Source: Gammaproteobacteria bacterium LSUCC0096
GTDB lineage: Bacteria > Pseudomonadota > Gammaproteobacteria > Pseudomonadales > Litorivicinaceae
NCBI GenBank assembly: GCA_008087055.1
Contig: VIEA01000001.1
Coordinates: 12,514 to 76,513 of the forward strand
Direction: 5' to 3'
DNA length: 64,000 nt
Part shown: positions 44,818 through 53,445 of the stretch, in pieces
Position numbering within the stretch: position 1 is the stretch's first letter
Layout: each line of letters begins with the position of its first letter
Position numbers and translations under genes: made by a program
The notes under the pieces: model-generated
What the model saw: only the letters and a program-made list of their open reading frames with translations
What the model was told of the DNA's origin: nothing
Database searches by the model: none

Positions 44818-45681
44818 ATGTCCAACGTTTATTCAATCCAAGTCACATCTGAAACATTTGAGACAGATGTTCTAAAAAAATCACAGGAAACTCCTGTTTT
44901 AGTCGATTTTTATGCCGAGTGGTGTGGCCCTTGTAAAAGCTTAGGTCCGATTCTTGAGCGACTCGCTGATGAATATGCTGGAGCATTTATTTTAGCCAAA
45001 GTCGATTCTGATGCAGAGCAAATGCTTGTTGCAGGAATGGGCGTTCGTTCCTTGCCGACCGTTGTGCTTTTCAAAAACGGCCAACCGGCTGATCATTTTA
45101 TGGGTGCGCTTCCGGAAGGCGAGATTCGCGCTATGCTTGATAAGCATGTTGAGCGGACAGAGGCGTCTCCGCTTGAGCGTGCGGCTGAGCTTGTGGAATT
45201 GGGCCAATATGATGAGGCGATCGCCCTTTATCAGTTGATCACGGCTGATGATCCTGAAAACTATGATGTGTATCTCGATATGGCCCAGGCGCTACTCAAA
45301 AAAGGTGATTTAGAGAGCGCTGAGGCAATCATTGAGCGCCTTCCTGATGCGCAGAAAATGGATCCGCGAGCAAAATCGATTCTTGCTGGGAAGGCATTTC
45401 AGGATCTACTTGCTGGTGCACCTGATCGGGCAACCTGTGAATCGCGCGTTGCCGCCAACGAGAAAGACAGTGAGGCGCGGTATTTCTTGGCTGCACATTT
45501 GATGGTTTCTGACGATGTCGAAGCAGCGATTGATCATTTGTTGACGGTTGTTCGTTCGGATCGCCAATACAATGAGGATGCTGCGCGATTGCTGTTGATT
45601 CAGATTTTTGATCGGTTAGGTAACGAAGATCCGCGTGCGCGGGCGGGCCGCAAACAACTCGCTGCATTGTTGATGGTGTGA
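44818..45681 (+). CDS. CnoX/YbbN-like thioredoxin with TPR-like C-terminal domain
   Basis: The 287-residue protein has a thioredoxin domain (about residues 1-110) with an intact WCGPC redox centre and cis-proline SLPT, followed by a helical domain of TPR-like repeats (LVELGQYDEAIALYQLI, MAQALLKKGDLESAEAII). This layout is that of CnoX/YbbN, a chaperone-redoxin that protects substrates and works with GroEL. E. coli CnoX lacks the first active-site cysteine, whereas this one keeps both, so it should have real thiol-disulfide activity. A TATACT -10 candidate lies at 44780-44785. Confidence 0.88.
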   Translation: MSNVYSIQVTSETFETDVLKKSQETPVLVDFYAEWCGPCKSLGPILERLADEYAGAFILAKVDSDAEQMLVAGMGVRSLPTVVLFKNGQPADHFMGALPEGEIRAMLDKHVERTEASPLERAAELVELGQYDEAIALYQLITADDPENYDVYLDMAQALLKKGDLESAEAIIERLPDAQKMDPRAKSILAGKAFQDLLAGAPDRATCESRVAANEKDSEARYFLAAHLMVSDDVEAAIDHLLTVVRSDRQYNEDAARLLLIQIFDRLGNEDPRARAGRKQLAALLMV

Positions 45682-47330
45682 TCGTGAGCGAAAAACCAAC
45701 GAATTTCATTCGGTCAAAAATTGCGGATCAAATCAAGCAGGGCCAGATTCAGGAGATCATCACGCGATTTCCACCCGAGCCGAATGGGTATTTGCATGTC
45801 GGTCATGCGAAAAGCATCTGCTTAAATTTTGGTTTAGCCGAGGAATTCGGTGGCCGTTGTAATCTTCGGTTTGATGATACAAATCCCGAGAAAGAGTCTC
45901 AGGAGTATATCGATGCGATTGAGGCAGATGTGCGTTGGCTTGGCTTTGAGTGGGCCGAGCTCTGTCACACGGCGGATTACTTTGATCAGCTCTTCGACTG
46001 GGCGTTGCATCTGATTCGGAATGGCGACGCGTATGTCGATGAGCAATCTGCCGAAGAAATGCGGGCAAATCGCGGTACGCTTACTGAGCCAGGGATCGAC
46101 AGTCCGTATCGTGATCGCTCGCCTGAGGAAAACGAAGCGCTGTTCCTTAAAATGCGCGATGGCGAGTTGCCCGAAGGTGCTGCGATTTTGAGAGCGAAGA
46201 TCTCGATGTCTGCGCCAAACGTGAACCTCCGTGACCCTGCGTTGTATCGCATTCGGCATATTTCGCATCCGCGCGCTGGCGACCGGTGGTGTATTTATCC
46301 CACGTATGACTATGCTCATGGGCAAAGTGATGCAATCGAGGGGATTACACACTCTCTGTGCACACTCGAATTTGAAGATCATCGACCGCTCTATGAGTGG
46401 CTTCTGAAAAAACTCCCGGTGCCGAGTCGGCCGAAGCAAACTGAGTTTAGTCGGCTTGAACTCGAAGGAACGGTGACGAGTAAGCGCAAGTTGAATGCCC
46501 TGGTTCAAGAGGGTCACGTCTCTGGTTGGGATGATCCTCGGATGCCGACAATCGCTGGCATGCGACGCCGGGGTTATTCACCCGAAGGGATCCGATTGTT
46601 CTGCGAGCGTATTGGTGTCACCCGAAAGCCCAACACCATCGAACTACAGATTCTTGAAGGCTCGATTCGGGATGATCTCGAAGGCCGTGCACACAAAGCA
46701 ATGGCTGTCTTGGATCCTCTTAAAGTGATTGTCACAAACTGGGATCAGGCACCTTTAGAACTGGATGTTCCTTGGCATCCAAAGCGACCTGAGCTTGGAT
46801 CTCGCACGATGGTTTTTGGTCGTGAGCTGTATATTGATCGCTCTGATTTTGAGCTTGAGCCACCGGAGGGATTCTTTCGCTTAGTTCCAGGCGGGAGCGT
46901 GCGCCTGAAGTACGGATTCATTGTCGATTTTGAGGACGTGATAATTGATGCTGATGGACGTGTGTCTGAAGTCCACGTTCGATATGACCCTGAGACACGG
47001 TCAGGGCAAGATCAATCAGGCCGGAAGGTTAAAGGAACGATTCATTGGGTTCATGCAGAGTCTGCGAATGAAGTCGATGTTCGAATGTATGATCGTTTGT
47101 TCACAGTGCCAGACCCCGGTAACTACGATGACCCTGGGTCAGTCATCAATCCAGAGTCATTGGTTCATGGCAAGGCAATGGTTGAACCTGCACTTGGTCA
47201 ACTGATGCCAGATGCGTATTTCCAGTTCGAGCGTGTCGGGTTTTTCAAACAAGACCCAGAGAGTCGAGATGGCCAGATGATTTATAACCGTTCTGTTACG
47301 TTGAAAGACGCGTGGGCCAAGAAAAAGTAA
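45678..47330 (+). CDS. glnS: Glutaminyl-tRNA synthetase
   Basis: GlnS charges tRNA-Gln directly with glutamine. The 550-residue class I enzyme has the HIGH-type motif PPEPNGYLHVGHAKS near residue 34, the FDDTNPEKE segment, and the KMSKS-type VTSKRKL near residue 268, followed by the beta-barrel anticodon domain. The GTG start overlaps the previous stop by four bases (GTGA); a second GTG two codons on is equally possible. GlnS type (not GatCAB-only) is typical of gammaproteobacteria. Its end overlaps murQ by 19 bases. Confidence 0.97.
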   Translation: MIVSEKPTNFIRSKIADQIKQGQIQEIITRFPPEPNGYLHVGHAKSICLNFGLAEEFGGRCNLRFDDTNPEKESQEYIDAIEADVRWLGFEWAELCHTADYFDQLFDWALHLIRNGDAYVDEQSAEEMRANRGTLTEPGIDSPYRDRSPEENEALFLKMRDGELPEGAAILRAKISMSAPNVNLRDPALYRIRHISHPRAGDRWCIYPTYDYAHGQSDAIEGITHSLCTLEFEDHRPLYEWLLKKLPVPSRPKQTEFSRLELEGTVTSKRKLNALVQEGHVSGWDDPRMPTIAGMRRRGYSPEGIRLFCERIGVTRKPNTIELQILEGSIRDDLEGRAHKAMAVLDPLKVIVTNWDQAPLELDVPWHPKRPELGSRTMVFGRELYIDRSDFELEPPEGFFRLVPGGSVRLKYGFIVDFEDVIIDADGRVSEVHVRYDPETRSGQDQSGRKVKGTIHWVHAESANEVDVRMYDRLFTVPDPGNYDDPGSVINPESLVHGKAMVEPALGQLMPDAYFQFERVGFFKQDPESRDGQMIYNRSVTLKDAWAKKK

Positions 47331-48217
47331 CACTACCGCCAACGGAAATCGTCGATCCGTCAGGTCGAGAATTTGATCGACTGCCGGTTGCCCAGCAGTT
47401 AGATCGACTTTTGGCGTCACAGGCTCATGCGATTGAGGCTGTCCGGAAAATCACAGATCAGCTCGCTTCTGCTGTCGAAGCCTCGGCGATGCGCCTTCGC
47501 GCAAGTGAAGGTCGATTGGTCTATGCCGGTGCGGGCTGTTCTATTCGTATTGGTGTTCAGGATGGTGTTGAGTTGGTCCCGACATTTGGATGGCCACTGT
47601 CACGTCTGGCATATTTGATTGCCGGGGATCGGAAAGCATTGTCTGAATCCGTTGAGGGCGCCGAAGATGATGCCAATGATGCGCGCGCTCAAGTTGAGAA
47701 CTCTGATATCACTTCATCAGATGTCGTGATTGGTGTTGCAGCCTCGGGCAACACGCCATTCACTTGTCAGATTCTCGCATCAGCCAGAGAAAGGGGCGCT
47801 TTGACTATTGGGGTGAGTTCAAACCCAGCGGGTCGACTGGTTGAGATCGCAGAACATGGGTTAGTTACTGAAACAGGCGCTGAAGTGCTCGCCGGTTCAA
47901 CCCGATTGGGTGCAGGGACAGCACAGAAAGCGCTTTTGAACGCATTCTCTACAGCATTGATGACCGGGCTTGGACGTGTCCTTGGCAATGAGATGCTCTG
48001 TGTACAGGCAACCAACGCCAAGCTGAAAGATCGTCAGGCTCGAATTTTAGCAGGCCAAATTGATGGATTGGATCAGGCGCATGCGTATCAGTTGTTGAGT
48101 GAATTGAACTGGGATTTGCGAACAGGCCTGTTGGTGGCATCGGGTTGGGATGCGACAGACGCTCGAGAGGCTCTCTCCGATGAGCGTCCTTTCCGCGAGT
48201 TGTTAAGCTCCAGCTGA
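47312..48217 (+). CDS. murQ: N-acetylmuramic acid 6-phosphate etherase MurQ
   Basis: MurQ removes lactate from MurNAc-6-phosphate during recycling of cell-wall sugars. The 301-residue SIS-domain protein has VYAGAGCSIRIGV, SDVVIGVAASGNTPFT, VSSNPAGRLVEIAEHGLVTETGAEVLAGSTRLGAGTAQK and the C-terminal helical segment, all characteristic of MurQ. It starts at a GTG inside the glnS 3' end. Its stop overlaps the convergent SulP gene by 15 bases. anmK and a MurNAc PTS are not in this window, so the source of its substrate is not shown. Confidence 0.92.
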   Translation: MGQEKVTLPPTEIVDPSGREFDRLPVAQQLDRLLASQAHAIEAVRKITDQLASAVEASAMRLRASEGRLVYAGAGCSIRIGVQDGVELVPTFGWPLSRLAYLIAGDRKALSESVEGAEDDANDARAQVENSDITSSDVVIGVAASGNTPFTCQILASARERGALTIGVSSNPAGRLVEIAEHGLVTETGAEVLAGSTRLGAGTAQKALLNAFSTALMTGLGRVLGNEMLCVQATNAKLKDRQARILAGQIDGLDQAHAYQLLSELNWDLRTGLLVASGWDATDAREALSDERPFRELLSSS

Positions 48218-49939
48218 TTGAATTTTAGCGTTCCGTTCGCAGTCTGGATCGAGCGTGCACATCGCCTCGTAGTGCGACAAGAAAATTTGGCCGGTGAGAT
48301 GTGTCTTAAACCCAACGCGGTCAAGTCGATCCATCACGGGCCCTTTGACTTCTGATAAGTGGAACTTAATGCCTTGTGAGTTAAGGCGTTCGTTGATGGA
48401 TTCCAGAACCTCAAGTCCTGAAGCATCGATCTCGTTAATGGCATTACAGAGCAATACCAGATCGGTCAGGTTTTTGTTGGTGTTGAGTACTTCGTTGACT
48501 GCATCTTCGAAGGTGTGACCGTTCAAGAAATAAAGCATTTCATCTAGGCGAACAGCGAGCACCTTTTCACTTTTTAATACGTCATGCCTGTCTACATTCC
48601 GAAAGTGCTGAGTGCCCGGTATTTGCCCGATTACTGCGAAATGAGGGCGTGCGATTTTTGCGAGCAAAAAGCTGATCGATACCAAAATACCGGCGATAAT
48701 TCCGGCTTCAACACCAATCCCGAGTACAACGAGGATTGTCGTCGCCATAGCCCAAAAATCAGGTTTTGAGAAAACCCACACGCGTCGAATCGCCTTGAGA
48801 TCGACCAGCGATAACACGGCAACGATAACGGTCGCCGCGAGGACTGCTTTAGGTAAATATTCAAAAAGTGGCGTCAGGAATAATGCGGTCATTGCAATCA
48901 TCACTGCTGTCATGACACCTGCAAGTGGAGTTCGGGCGCCGGCATCGAAATTGACGACAGAACGACTAAATCCACCGGTGACTGGAAAGCCCCCGCCAAG
49001 ACCGCTTGCAATATTGGCAGCACCCAGGCCAATCAGTTCCTGATTCGGTTGAATTCGCTCGCGTCGTCGAGCAGCCAGTGTGTGACCAACACTCACTGAT
49101 TCAACAAAGCCGACGATCGAGATTAAAAAAGCTGCTGGTAGGAGTTCTTTTGCAAGAGTCAGATCGAGGGCTGGAAATGTGGGTACTGGGAGACCTTCTG
49201 GGATCACGCCGACAATTGAAACACCCGACTGATTTAAGGCAAAAAGACTAACGACTGCCGTAGAGACAATAACAGCCATTACGGGCCCGGCTTTTGTCAC
49301 GGTTCCTGCGATTCCTGACTGCATGCCAGTTTTCATTAATAGTGGTTTCAGACCACTGCGAACCCAAAACAAAAATGTGATGGATAGCACGCCAATGATC
49401 AGTGTGGGTAAGTTTGTGTCATCGAGGTGCGTTGCCAAATCGTGCAAGATGGAAGGCATGTCATGTCCATGCACAGGTACGCCTAAGATGTGTTTTAACT
49501 GACTAAATGCAATTAATACTGCAGACGCACTGATGAACCCAGAGATCACAGGGTGTGAGAGAAGATTTGCAAGAAAACCAGCGCGTGCAAACCCAAGCCC
49601 CATCAATATGATTCCGGACAAAAGGCCAAGAAGGATCGCCGCGCCTAAGTATTCAGGTGAGCCTTGAGTAGCCACTTGGCTGACGGCTGCCGCGGTCATG
49701 AGAGAGACAACAGCCACCGGTCCAACTGCGAGCGTCATGCTTGAGCCAAACAGCGCGTAGGCAAATAGCGGCAGGATGGATGCATACAAGCCAACTTCAG
49801 GCGGCAGTCCGGCAAGCATCGCATAGGCGAGTGACTGCGGAATCAGCATGATGGTGACGATAACGGCCGCAACCGTATCGTCACTCAGTTTGGATTGATT
49901 GTAGGTCTTAATCCATTCAAGTATTGGTAGTCTTAGCAC
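48203..49939 (-). CDS. SulP-family anion transporter with STAS domain
   Basis: The 578-residue inner-membrane protein has the SulP signature MLIPQSLAYAMLAGLPPEVGLYASILPLFAYALFGSS, about 12 hydrophobic helices, and a C-terminal STAS domain (about residues 450-560) with LCNAINEIDASGLEVLESI. Family members carry sulfate, bicarbonate or other anions. It overlaps the sulfide:quinone oxidoreductase gene by 23 bases, so export or import of sulfur oxyanions made by this module is a reasonable inference. The start is a GTG at 49939. Confidence 0.9.
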   Translation of the reverse strand: MLRLPILEWIKTYNQSKLSDDTVAAVIVTIMLIPQSLAYAMLAGLPPEVGLYASILPLFAYALFGSSMTLAVGPVAVVSLMTAAAVSQVATQGSPEYLGAAILLGLLSGIILMGLGFARAGFLANLLSHPVISGFISASAVLIAFSQLKHILGVPVHGHDMPSILHDLATHLDDTNLPTLIIGVLSITFLFWVRSGLKPLLMKTGMQSGIAGTVTKAGPVMAVIVSTAVVSLFALNQSGVSIVGVIPEGLPVPTFPALDLTLAKELLPAAFLISIVGFVESVSVGHTLAARRRERIQPNQELIGLGAANIASGLGGGFPVTGGFSRSVVNFDAGARTPLAGVMTAVMIAMTALFLTPLFEYLPKAVLAATVIVAVLSLVDLKAIRRVWVFSKPDFWAMATTILVVLGIGVEAGIIAGILVSISFLLAKIARPHFAVIGQIPGTQHFRNVDRHDVLKSEKVLAVRLDEMLYFLNGHTFEDAVNEVLNTNKNLTDLVLLCNAINEIDASGLEVLESINERLNSQGIKFHLSEVKGPVMDRLDRVGFKTHLTGQIFLSHYEAMCTLDPDCERNAKIQSAGA

Positions 49940-51149
49940 GTTCCGGTTTTGCGAGAAGTTCTCGTCCTTTGAGCATGAGATCGAAGTACATCGGAATGAG
50001 GTACTTGGCTTTAACAGCCCACCACATTGACCGAGGTACGGTTGGATCTAGTCCTTTAATTGTTGGCAGGAGCTTCCCGCCATATCCAAATTCAGCCATG
50101 ACGACCTTGCCGCGTTCAACCGTGAGTGGGCAACTACCATATCCATCATACTGATGATCTGGGGTGTCATGGTCCATGAACTGTTTGATGTTACGAGCGA
50201 CAACAGGCGCTTGTTTTCGAACAGCCGCTGCAGTTTTGGCGTTAGGCGCACTAATCACGTCACCCAAACCAAAAATATTTGGGTATTTCGTGTGCTGCAG
50301 TGTGTCTTGATTCACGTCTAACCAACCTGCTTCACTTGAGAGTGGGCTATTTTTAATAAAGTCAGGTGACGTCTGTGGTGGTACTGCGTGAAGATAATCG
50401 AAGGTCTCTTCAACTTCAGTCACGTTGCCTTCAGCGTCCGTTACATTAAACGTTGCAATTTTATTGGGCCCATCCACATGGATCAGATTCGAATTGAATT
50501 CGAGCTTCGCACCGTACTTCTCAACATAGGAATTTAAGACCGGAACAAAGTCAGCGACTCCAAAGAGGACAGCGCCTGCATTTCTGAATTGGATGTCTAT
50601 CGCGTTTAAGCATCCCTGTTCGCGCCAATAATCGGCGGCTAGATACAGCGCTTTTTGAGGAGCGCCAGCGCATTTGATTGGCATCGGTGGTTGCGTGAAG
50701 ATCGCTTTTCCTGATTTCAGGTTTTTAATGCACTCCCAAGAATACGGAGCTAAATCATAGCGATAGTTGCAAGACACGCCATTCTGTCCAAGAGTGTCTT
50801 GCAGCCCAGGCACTGCGTCATAGTCAACTTTTAATCCAGGTGCGACGATCAACACTTTGTAGGTCACGTCATCGCCATTGGCGAGCGTAATAAAATCACT
50901 GTCTGGATGGAATTCTGTGACTGCTTCTTGAACCCATGAGACCTTTTTTGGAATCACTGAGTCCATTGACCGCACAGTTTTTTCTTGAGGCATAATGCCA
51001 CTGCCGACAAGGGTCCAACCAGGTTGGTAGTAGTGCTCATCTGCAGGATCAAAAACACTGATCGAGAGTTTGGGGTTTTGTTTCAACAGAGACGCTGCAG
51101 CGGCTAGCCCACCAGCTCCAGCTCCAACAACTGCGATATCGACTTGCAT
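49917..51149 (-). CDS. Sulfide:quinone oxidoreductase (type II-like)
   Basis: This FAD enzyme oxidises sulfide to a persulfide or polysulfide and passes electrons to the quinone pool at the membrane. The 410-residue protein has IAVVGAGAGGLAAAASLL at the N-terminus, PPMPIKCAGAPQKALYLAADYW with one conserved Cys, FGLGDVISAPNAKTAAAVRKQAPVVA, and GYGSCPLTV with the second Cys. These features fit the HMT2/type II SQR group rather than NADH dehydrogenase II. Neighbouring persulfide dioxygenase and rhodanese-like phosphatase genes support the role. Confidence 0.9.
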   Translation of the reverse strand: MQVDIAVVGAGAGGLAAAASLLKQNPKLSISVFDPADEHYYQPGWTLVGSGIMPQEKTVRSMDSVIPKKVSWVQEAVTEFHPDSDFITLANGDDVTYKVLIVAPGLKVDYDAVPGLQDTLGQNGVSCNYRYDLAPYSWECIKNLKSGKAIFTQPPMPIKCAGAPQKALYLAADYWREQGCLNAIDIQFRNAGAVLFGVADFVPVLNSYVEKYGAKLEFNSNLIHVDGPNKIATFNVTDAEGNVTEVEETFDYLHAVPPQTSPDFIKNSPLSSEAGWLDVNQDTLQHTKYPNIFGLGDVISAPNAKTAAAVRKQAPVVARNIKQFMDHDTPDHQYDGYGSCPLTVERGKVVMAEFGYGGKLLPTIKGLDPTVPRSMWWAVKAKYLIPMYFDLMLKGRELLAKPERAKTTNT

Positions 51150-51195
51150 GACTTTGGCCCTCTACGTGGTTTTATTGTGTCAGTCTGCGCGTGAT

Positions 51196-51606
51196 TTATG
51201 ACAAACGATGTGCGATGTCGACGATACTTAAACCAGCGTTGTCGACTGTCTCAACGAGTGTATTCACGTCTTGCTTTCCAGCCTCTGAGAGCGCCCACAA
51301 TTTGGCGCAACGCGCACCAGAGCGGCAGTAGGTCAGGACAGGTGCAGGGACTTCGGAGAGCAAAGCTGCATGCTGCTCAACATCAGAGTCTGTAATGTTC
51401 GCGCCATTGACTGGCAGATAACGGAATTCAAGACCCAGTGCATTCGCCTTTTGTGCCATTGCATCGGCTTCGGCGTGCGGTTCCCCTTCTTCATCTGGCC
51501 GATTACAAATCACGGCTTTGAAACCAGCTTCTTTGACTGCGTCCAAATCATCGAGTGTGAGTTGGTCAGCAACAGAGAGATCAGTGGTCAATTCACGAAT
51601 TATCAT
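51196..51606 (-). CDS. DUF442/TIGR01244 family sulfur transferase-phosphatase-like protein
   Basis: The 136-residue protein has the dual-specificity-phosphatase-like fold with active-site loop YCRSGARCAKLWAL (Cys-x5-Arg type) near residue 93 and AVICNRPDEEGEP. In Blh-type proteins this domain is fused to a metallo-beta-lactamase persulfide dioxygenase and is thought to handle sulfane sulfur like a rhodanese. Here it is a separate gene ten bases upstream of, and on the same strand as, sqr and downstream of the dioxygenase gene. A phosphatase role is not excluded. Confidence 0.88.
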   Translation of the reverse strand: MIIRELTTDLSVADQLTLDDLDAVKEAGFKAVICNRPDEEGEPHAEADAMAQKANALGLEFRYLPVNGANITDSDVEQHAALLSEVPAPVLTYCRSGARCAKLWALSEAGKQDVNTLVETVDNAGLSIVDIAHRLS

Positions 51607-51615
51607 GGTGCCTCC

Positions 51616-52476
51616 TTAGACGGCATCGAGCGGGATTTTAAGATAGCGTACGCCATTATCCTCTGCCGGAGGTAGTTCTCCTGCCCGCATATTGACTTGA
51701 ACTGATGGCAAGATGAGTGTCGGCATGTTGAGCGTCTTATCTTTCGATGAACGCATCGCTACGAACTCGTCTTCTGAAATTCCATCATGGACGTGCAAAT
51801 TTGATGCTTTTTGCTCGCCAACAGTTGTTTCGTACTTCATTTCACGACCATTCGGCATGTAGTCATGACACATAAACATGCGAGTTTCTGGTGGAAATGC
51901 CAGCAGTTTCTGGATGCTTTGATAAAGAATGCGCGCATCGCCGCCTGGGAAATCACAACGTGCTGTCCCAAAATCCGGCATAAACATGGTGTCGCCAACA
52001 AACAGGGCGTCGCCGACATGATAAGTCATGCATGCGGGAGTGTGGCCTGGGGTGTGCATCGCTGTGGCAGTCAATTCTCCAATTGAAAATGTGTCGCCAT
52101 CTGTAAACAAATGATCAAACTGAGATCCGTCACGACGAAACTCAGGTTCAGCGTTGAACAGATTACCGAAGATGTTTTGGACATCGGTGATGTGAGCTCC
52201 GATGCCAATTTTGCCACCGAGTTTATTGTGTAGATAAGGAGCGGCTGATAGATGGTCTGCGTGGACATGTGTTTCCAAGATCCACTCGACCGCGAGGCCT
52301 TCAGCTTCAATCATCGCGATCACTTGATCTGCACTTTCTGTTTTCGTTCGACCGCTAGCTGCTTCATAATCAAGCACCGAGTCGACGATGGCGCAGGATG
52401 AAGAGTTTGGATCTTTGACGATATAAGTCAGAGTCCAGGTGGCCGGGTCAAAAAAAGCACGAACGTCAGGTTTCAT
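51616..52476 (-). CDS. Persulfide dioxygenase (ETHE1/Blh-like metallo-beta-lactamase)
   Basis: The 286-residue metallo-hydrolase-fold protein keeps the single-iron site of ETHE1-type enzymes: ETHVHADHLSAA (HxHxDH), HTPGHTPA and the later CHDYMPNGREMKYETTVGEQKASN. Such enzymes oxidise glutathione persulfide to sulfite. It is the first gene of the minus-strand module, followed by the DUF442 gene, sqr and sulP, and is divergent from two YeeE/YedE transport genes. Together these suggest sulfide detoxification with sulfite or thiosulfate as product. Confidence 0.92.
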   Translation of the reverse strand: MKPDVRAFFDPATWTLTYIVKDPNSSSCAIVDSVLDYEAASGRTKTESADQVIAMIEAEGLAVEWILETHVHADHLSAAPYLHNKLGGKIGIGAHITDVQNIFGNLFNAEPEFRRDGSQFDHLFTDGDTFSIGELTATAMHTPGHTPACMTYHVGDALFVGDTMFMPDFGTARCDFPGGDARILYQSIQKLLAFPPETRMFMCHDYMPNGREMKYETTVGEQKASNLHVHDGISEDEFVAMRSSKDKTLNMPTLILPSVQVNMRAGELPPAEDNGVRYLKIPLDAV

Positions 52477-52506
52477 CTCGATCTCCTTGCTCTTAGAGCA
52501 TTTGGT

Positions 52507-52518
52507 TATAAGCTTATA
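52507..52518. promoter_or_regulatory. Palindrome in the divergent promoter region of the sulfur module
   Basis: TATAAGCTTATA is a perfect 12-bp palindrome 30 bases upstream of the dioxygenase start and 60 bases upstream of the YeeE gene. Nearby is a direct repeat ATTCGATAGTATTCG (52534-52548). ArsR-type BigR/SqrR repressors control comparable operons and bind AT-rich inverted repeats, but no such regulator gene is in this window. Confidence 0.4.
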
Positions 52519-52577
52519 TCAAGCAGTGCAGATATTCGATAGTATTCGCTACGGTTTAACATTGAGGTGTATCAACT

Positions 52578-53006
52578 ATGACTGAATTTACTCCGATTCT
52601 CTCTCTATCGGGAGGGGTTTTGATCGGATTATCGGCGGCGGCGGCATTTGTTCTGTTCGGACGGATCATTGGGATGACCGGAATTTTAGCCCGTACGCTT
52701 GATTTTGATTTTGGTGAAGGCTCCTGGCGGCCATTTTTCTTGATTGGTTTGGTCGTAACGCCCTTGGTGCTTTCGATGATCGCGCCATCACCGCATGGAT
52801 TTGAGCCAATGGGTCTGGTTCCAATGATTATTGGTGGATTTTTGGTTGGCTATGGTTCACGTGTTGGTTCAGGTTGTACCAGTGGCCATGGTATTTGCGG
52901 GATCTCAAGGCTGTCCAAGCGATCAATTGCGGCAACCTGCACATTCATGACAACTGCAGTCATCACAGTCTTTGTCATCCGTCATGTTCTTGGAGGTGCG
53001 CTATGA
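52578..53006 (+). CDS. YeeE/YedE family sulfur transport membrane protein, first subunit (PmpA-like)
   Basis: This is a 142-residue protein with about four hydrophobic helices. The family cysteine motif is GSRVGSGCTSGHGICGISRLSKRSIAAT, where the SGCTSGHGICG loop probably guides thiosulfate or sulfide-type ions through the pore. It overlaps its partner by four bases (ATGA). Paired half-size YeeE/YedE proteins are found beside Blh, SQR and BigR genes in many proteobacteria. Direction and substrate are inferred. Confidence 0.9.
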   Translation: MTEFTPILSLSGGVLIGLSAAAAFVLFGRIIGMTGILARTLDFDFGEGSWRPFFLIGLVVTPLVLSMIAPSPHGFEPMGLVPMIIGGFLVGYGSRVGSGCTSGHGICGISRLSKRSIAATCTFMTTAVITVFVIRHVLGGAL

Positions 53007-53410
53007 CTCAAATCATTGCACTAGTAATCGGCGCTTTGTTCGGTGGTGGTTTGTATCTTGCAGGAATGACTAACCCATCAAAAATTGTCAACTTCTTGGA
53101 TATTGCAGGATCTTGGGATCCCAGTTTGATTTTTGTGATGGGCGGAGGAATTCCAGTTGCGGCGATCGGTTTCTTGATGCTTAAAAAGCGTGAAAAACCG
53201 ATGATATTTGATGATATCCAAGTCCCGAGCTACGGGGTGATTGATAAACCATTAATTATCGGCAGTGGGATTTTTGGAATTGGCTGGGGTGTTTCGGGTC
53301 TTTGCCCGGGTCCTGCATTCGCATCTGTCTTGATGGAGCCTGCTGTAATCATTCCTTATTTGATCGCTTTAGTTATCGGTAGTCTTGCTTACGAACGAAT
53401 CCACCGGTAG
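53003..53410 (+). CDS. YeeE/YedE family sulfur transport membrane protein, second subunit (PmpB-like)
   Basis: The 135-residue protein begins at the ATG at 53003, overlapping the first subunit's stop; a longer frame starting at 52874 would run inside the first gene. It has three to four hydrophobic segments, [21 protein letters not shown] near the N-terminus, and the second half of the pore signature, [15 protein letters not shown], with the conserved Cys. It should form one transporter with the first subunit. Confidence 0.9.
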   Translation: MTQIIALVIGALFGGGLYLAGMTNPSKIVNFLDIAGSWDPSLIFVMGGGIPVAAIGFLMLKKREKPMIFDDIQVPSYGVIDKPLIIGSGIFGIGWGVSGLCPGPAFASVLMEPAVIIPYLIALVIGSLAYERIHR

Positions 53411-53445
53411 CGTTTGATTTTTCCAACGACTCAAAGGGTTCTTCA

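Noticed and set aside
45834-46517. 227-codon minus-strand frame inside glnS
   Set aside because: It lies wholly within a well-conserved tRNA synthetase gene. The translation has no family features and looks like reverse-frame noise.
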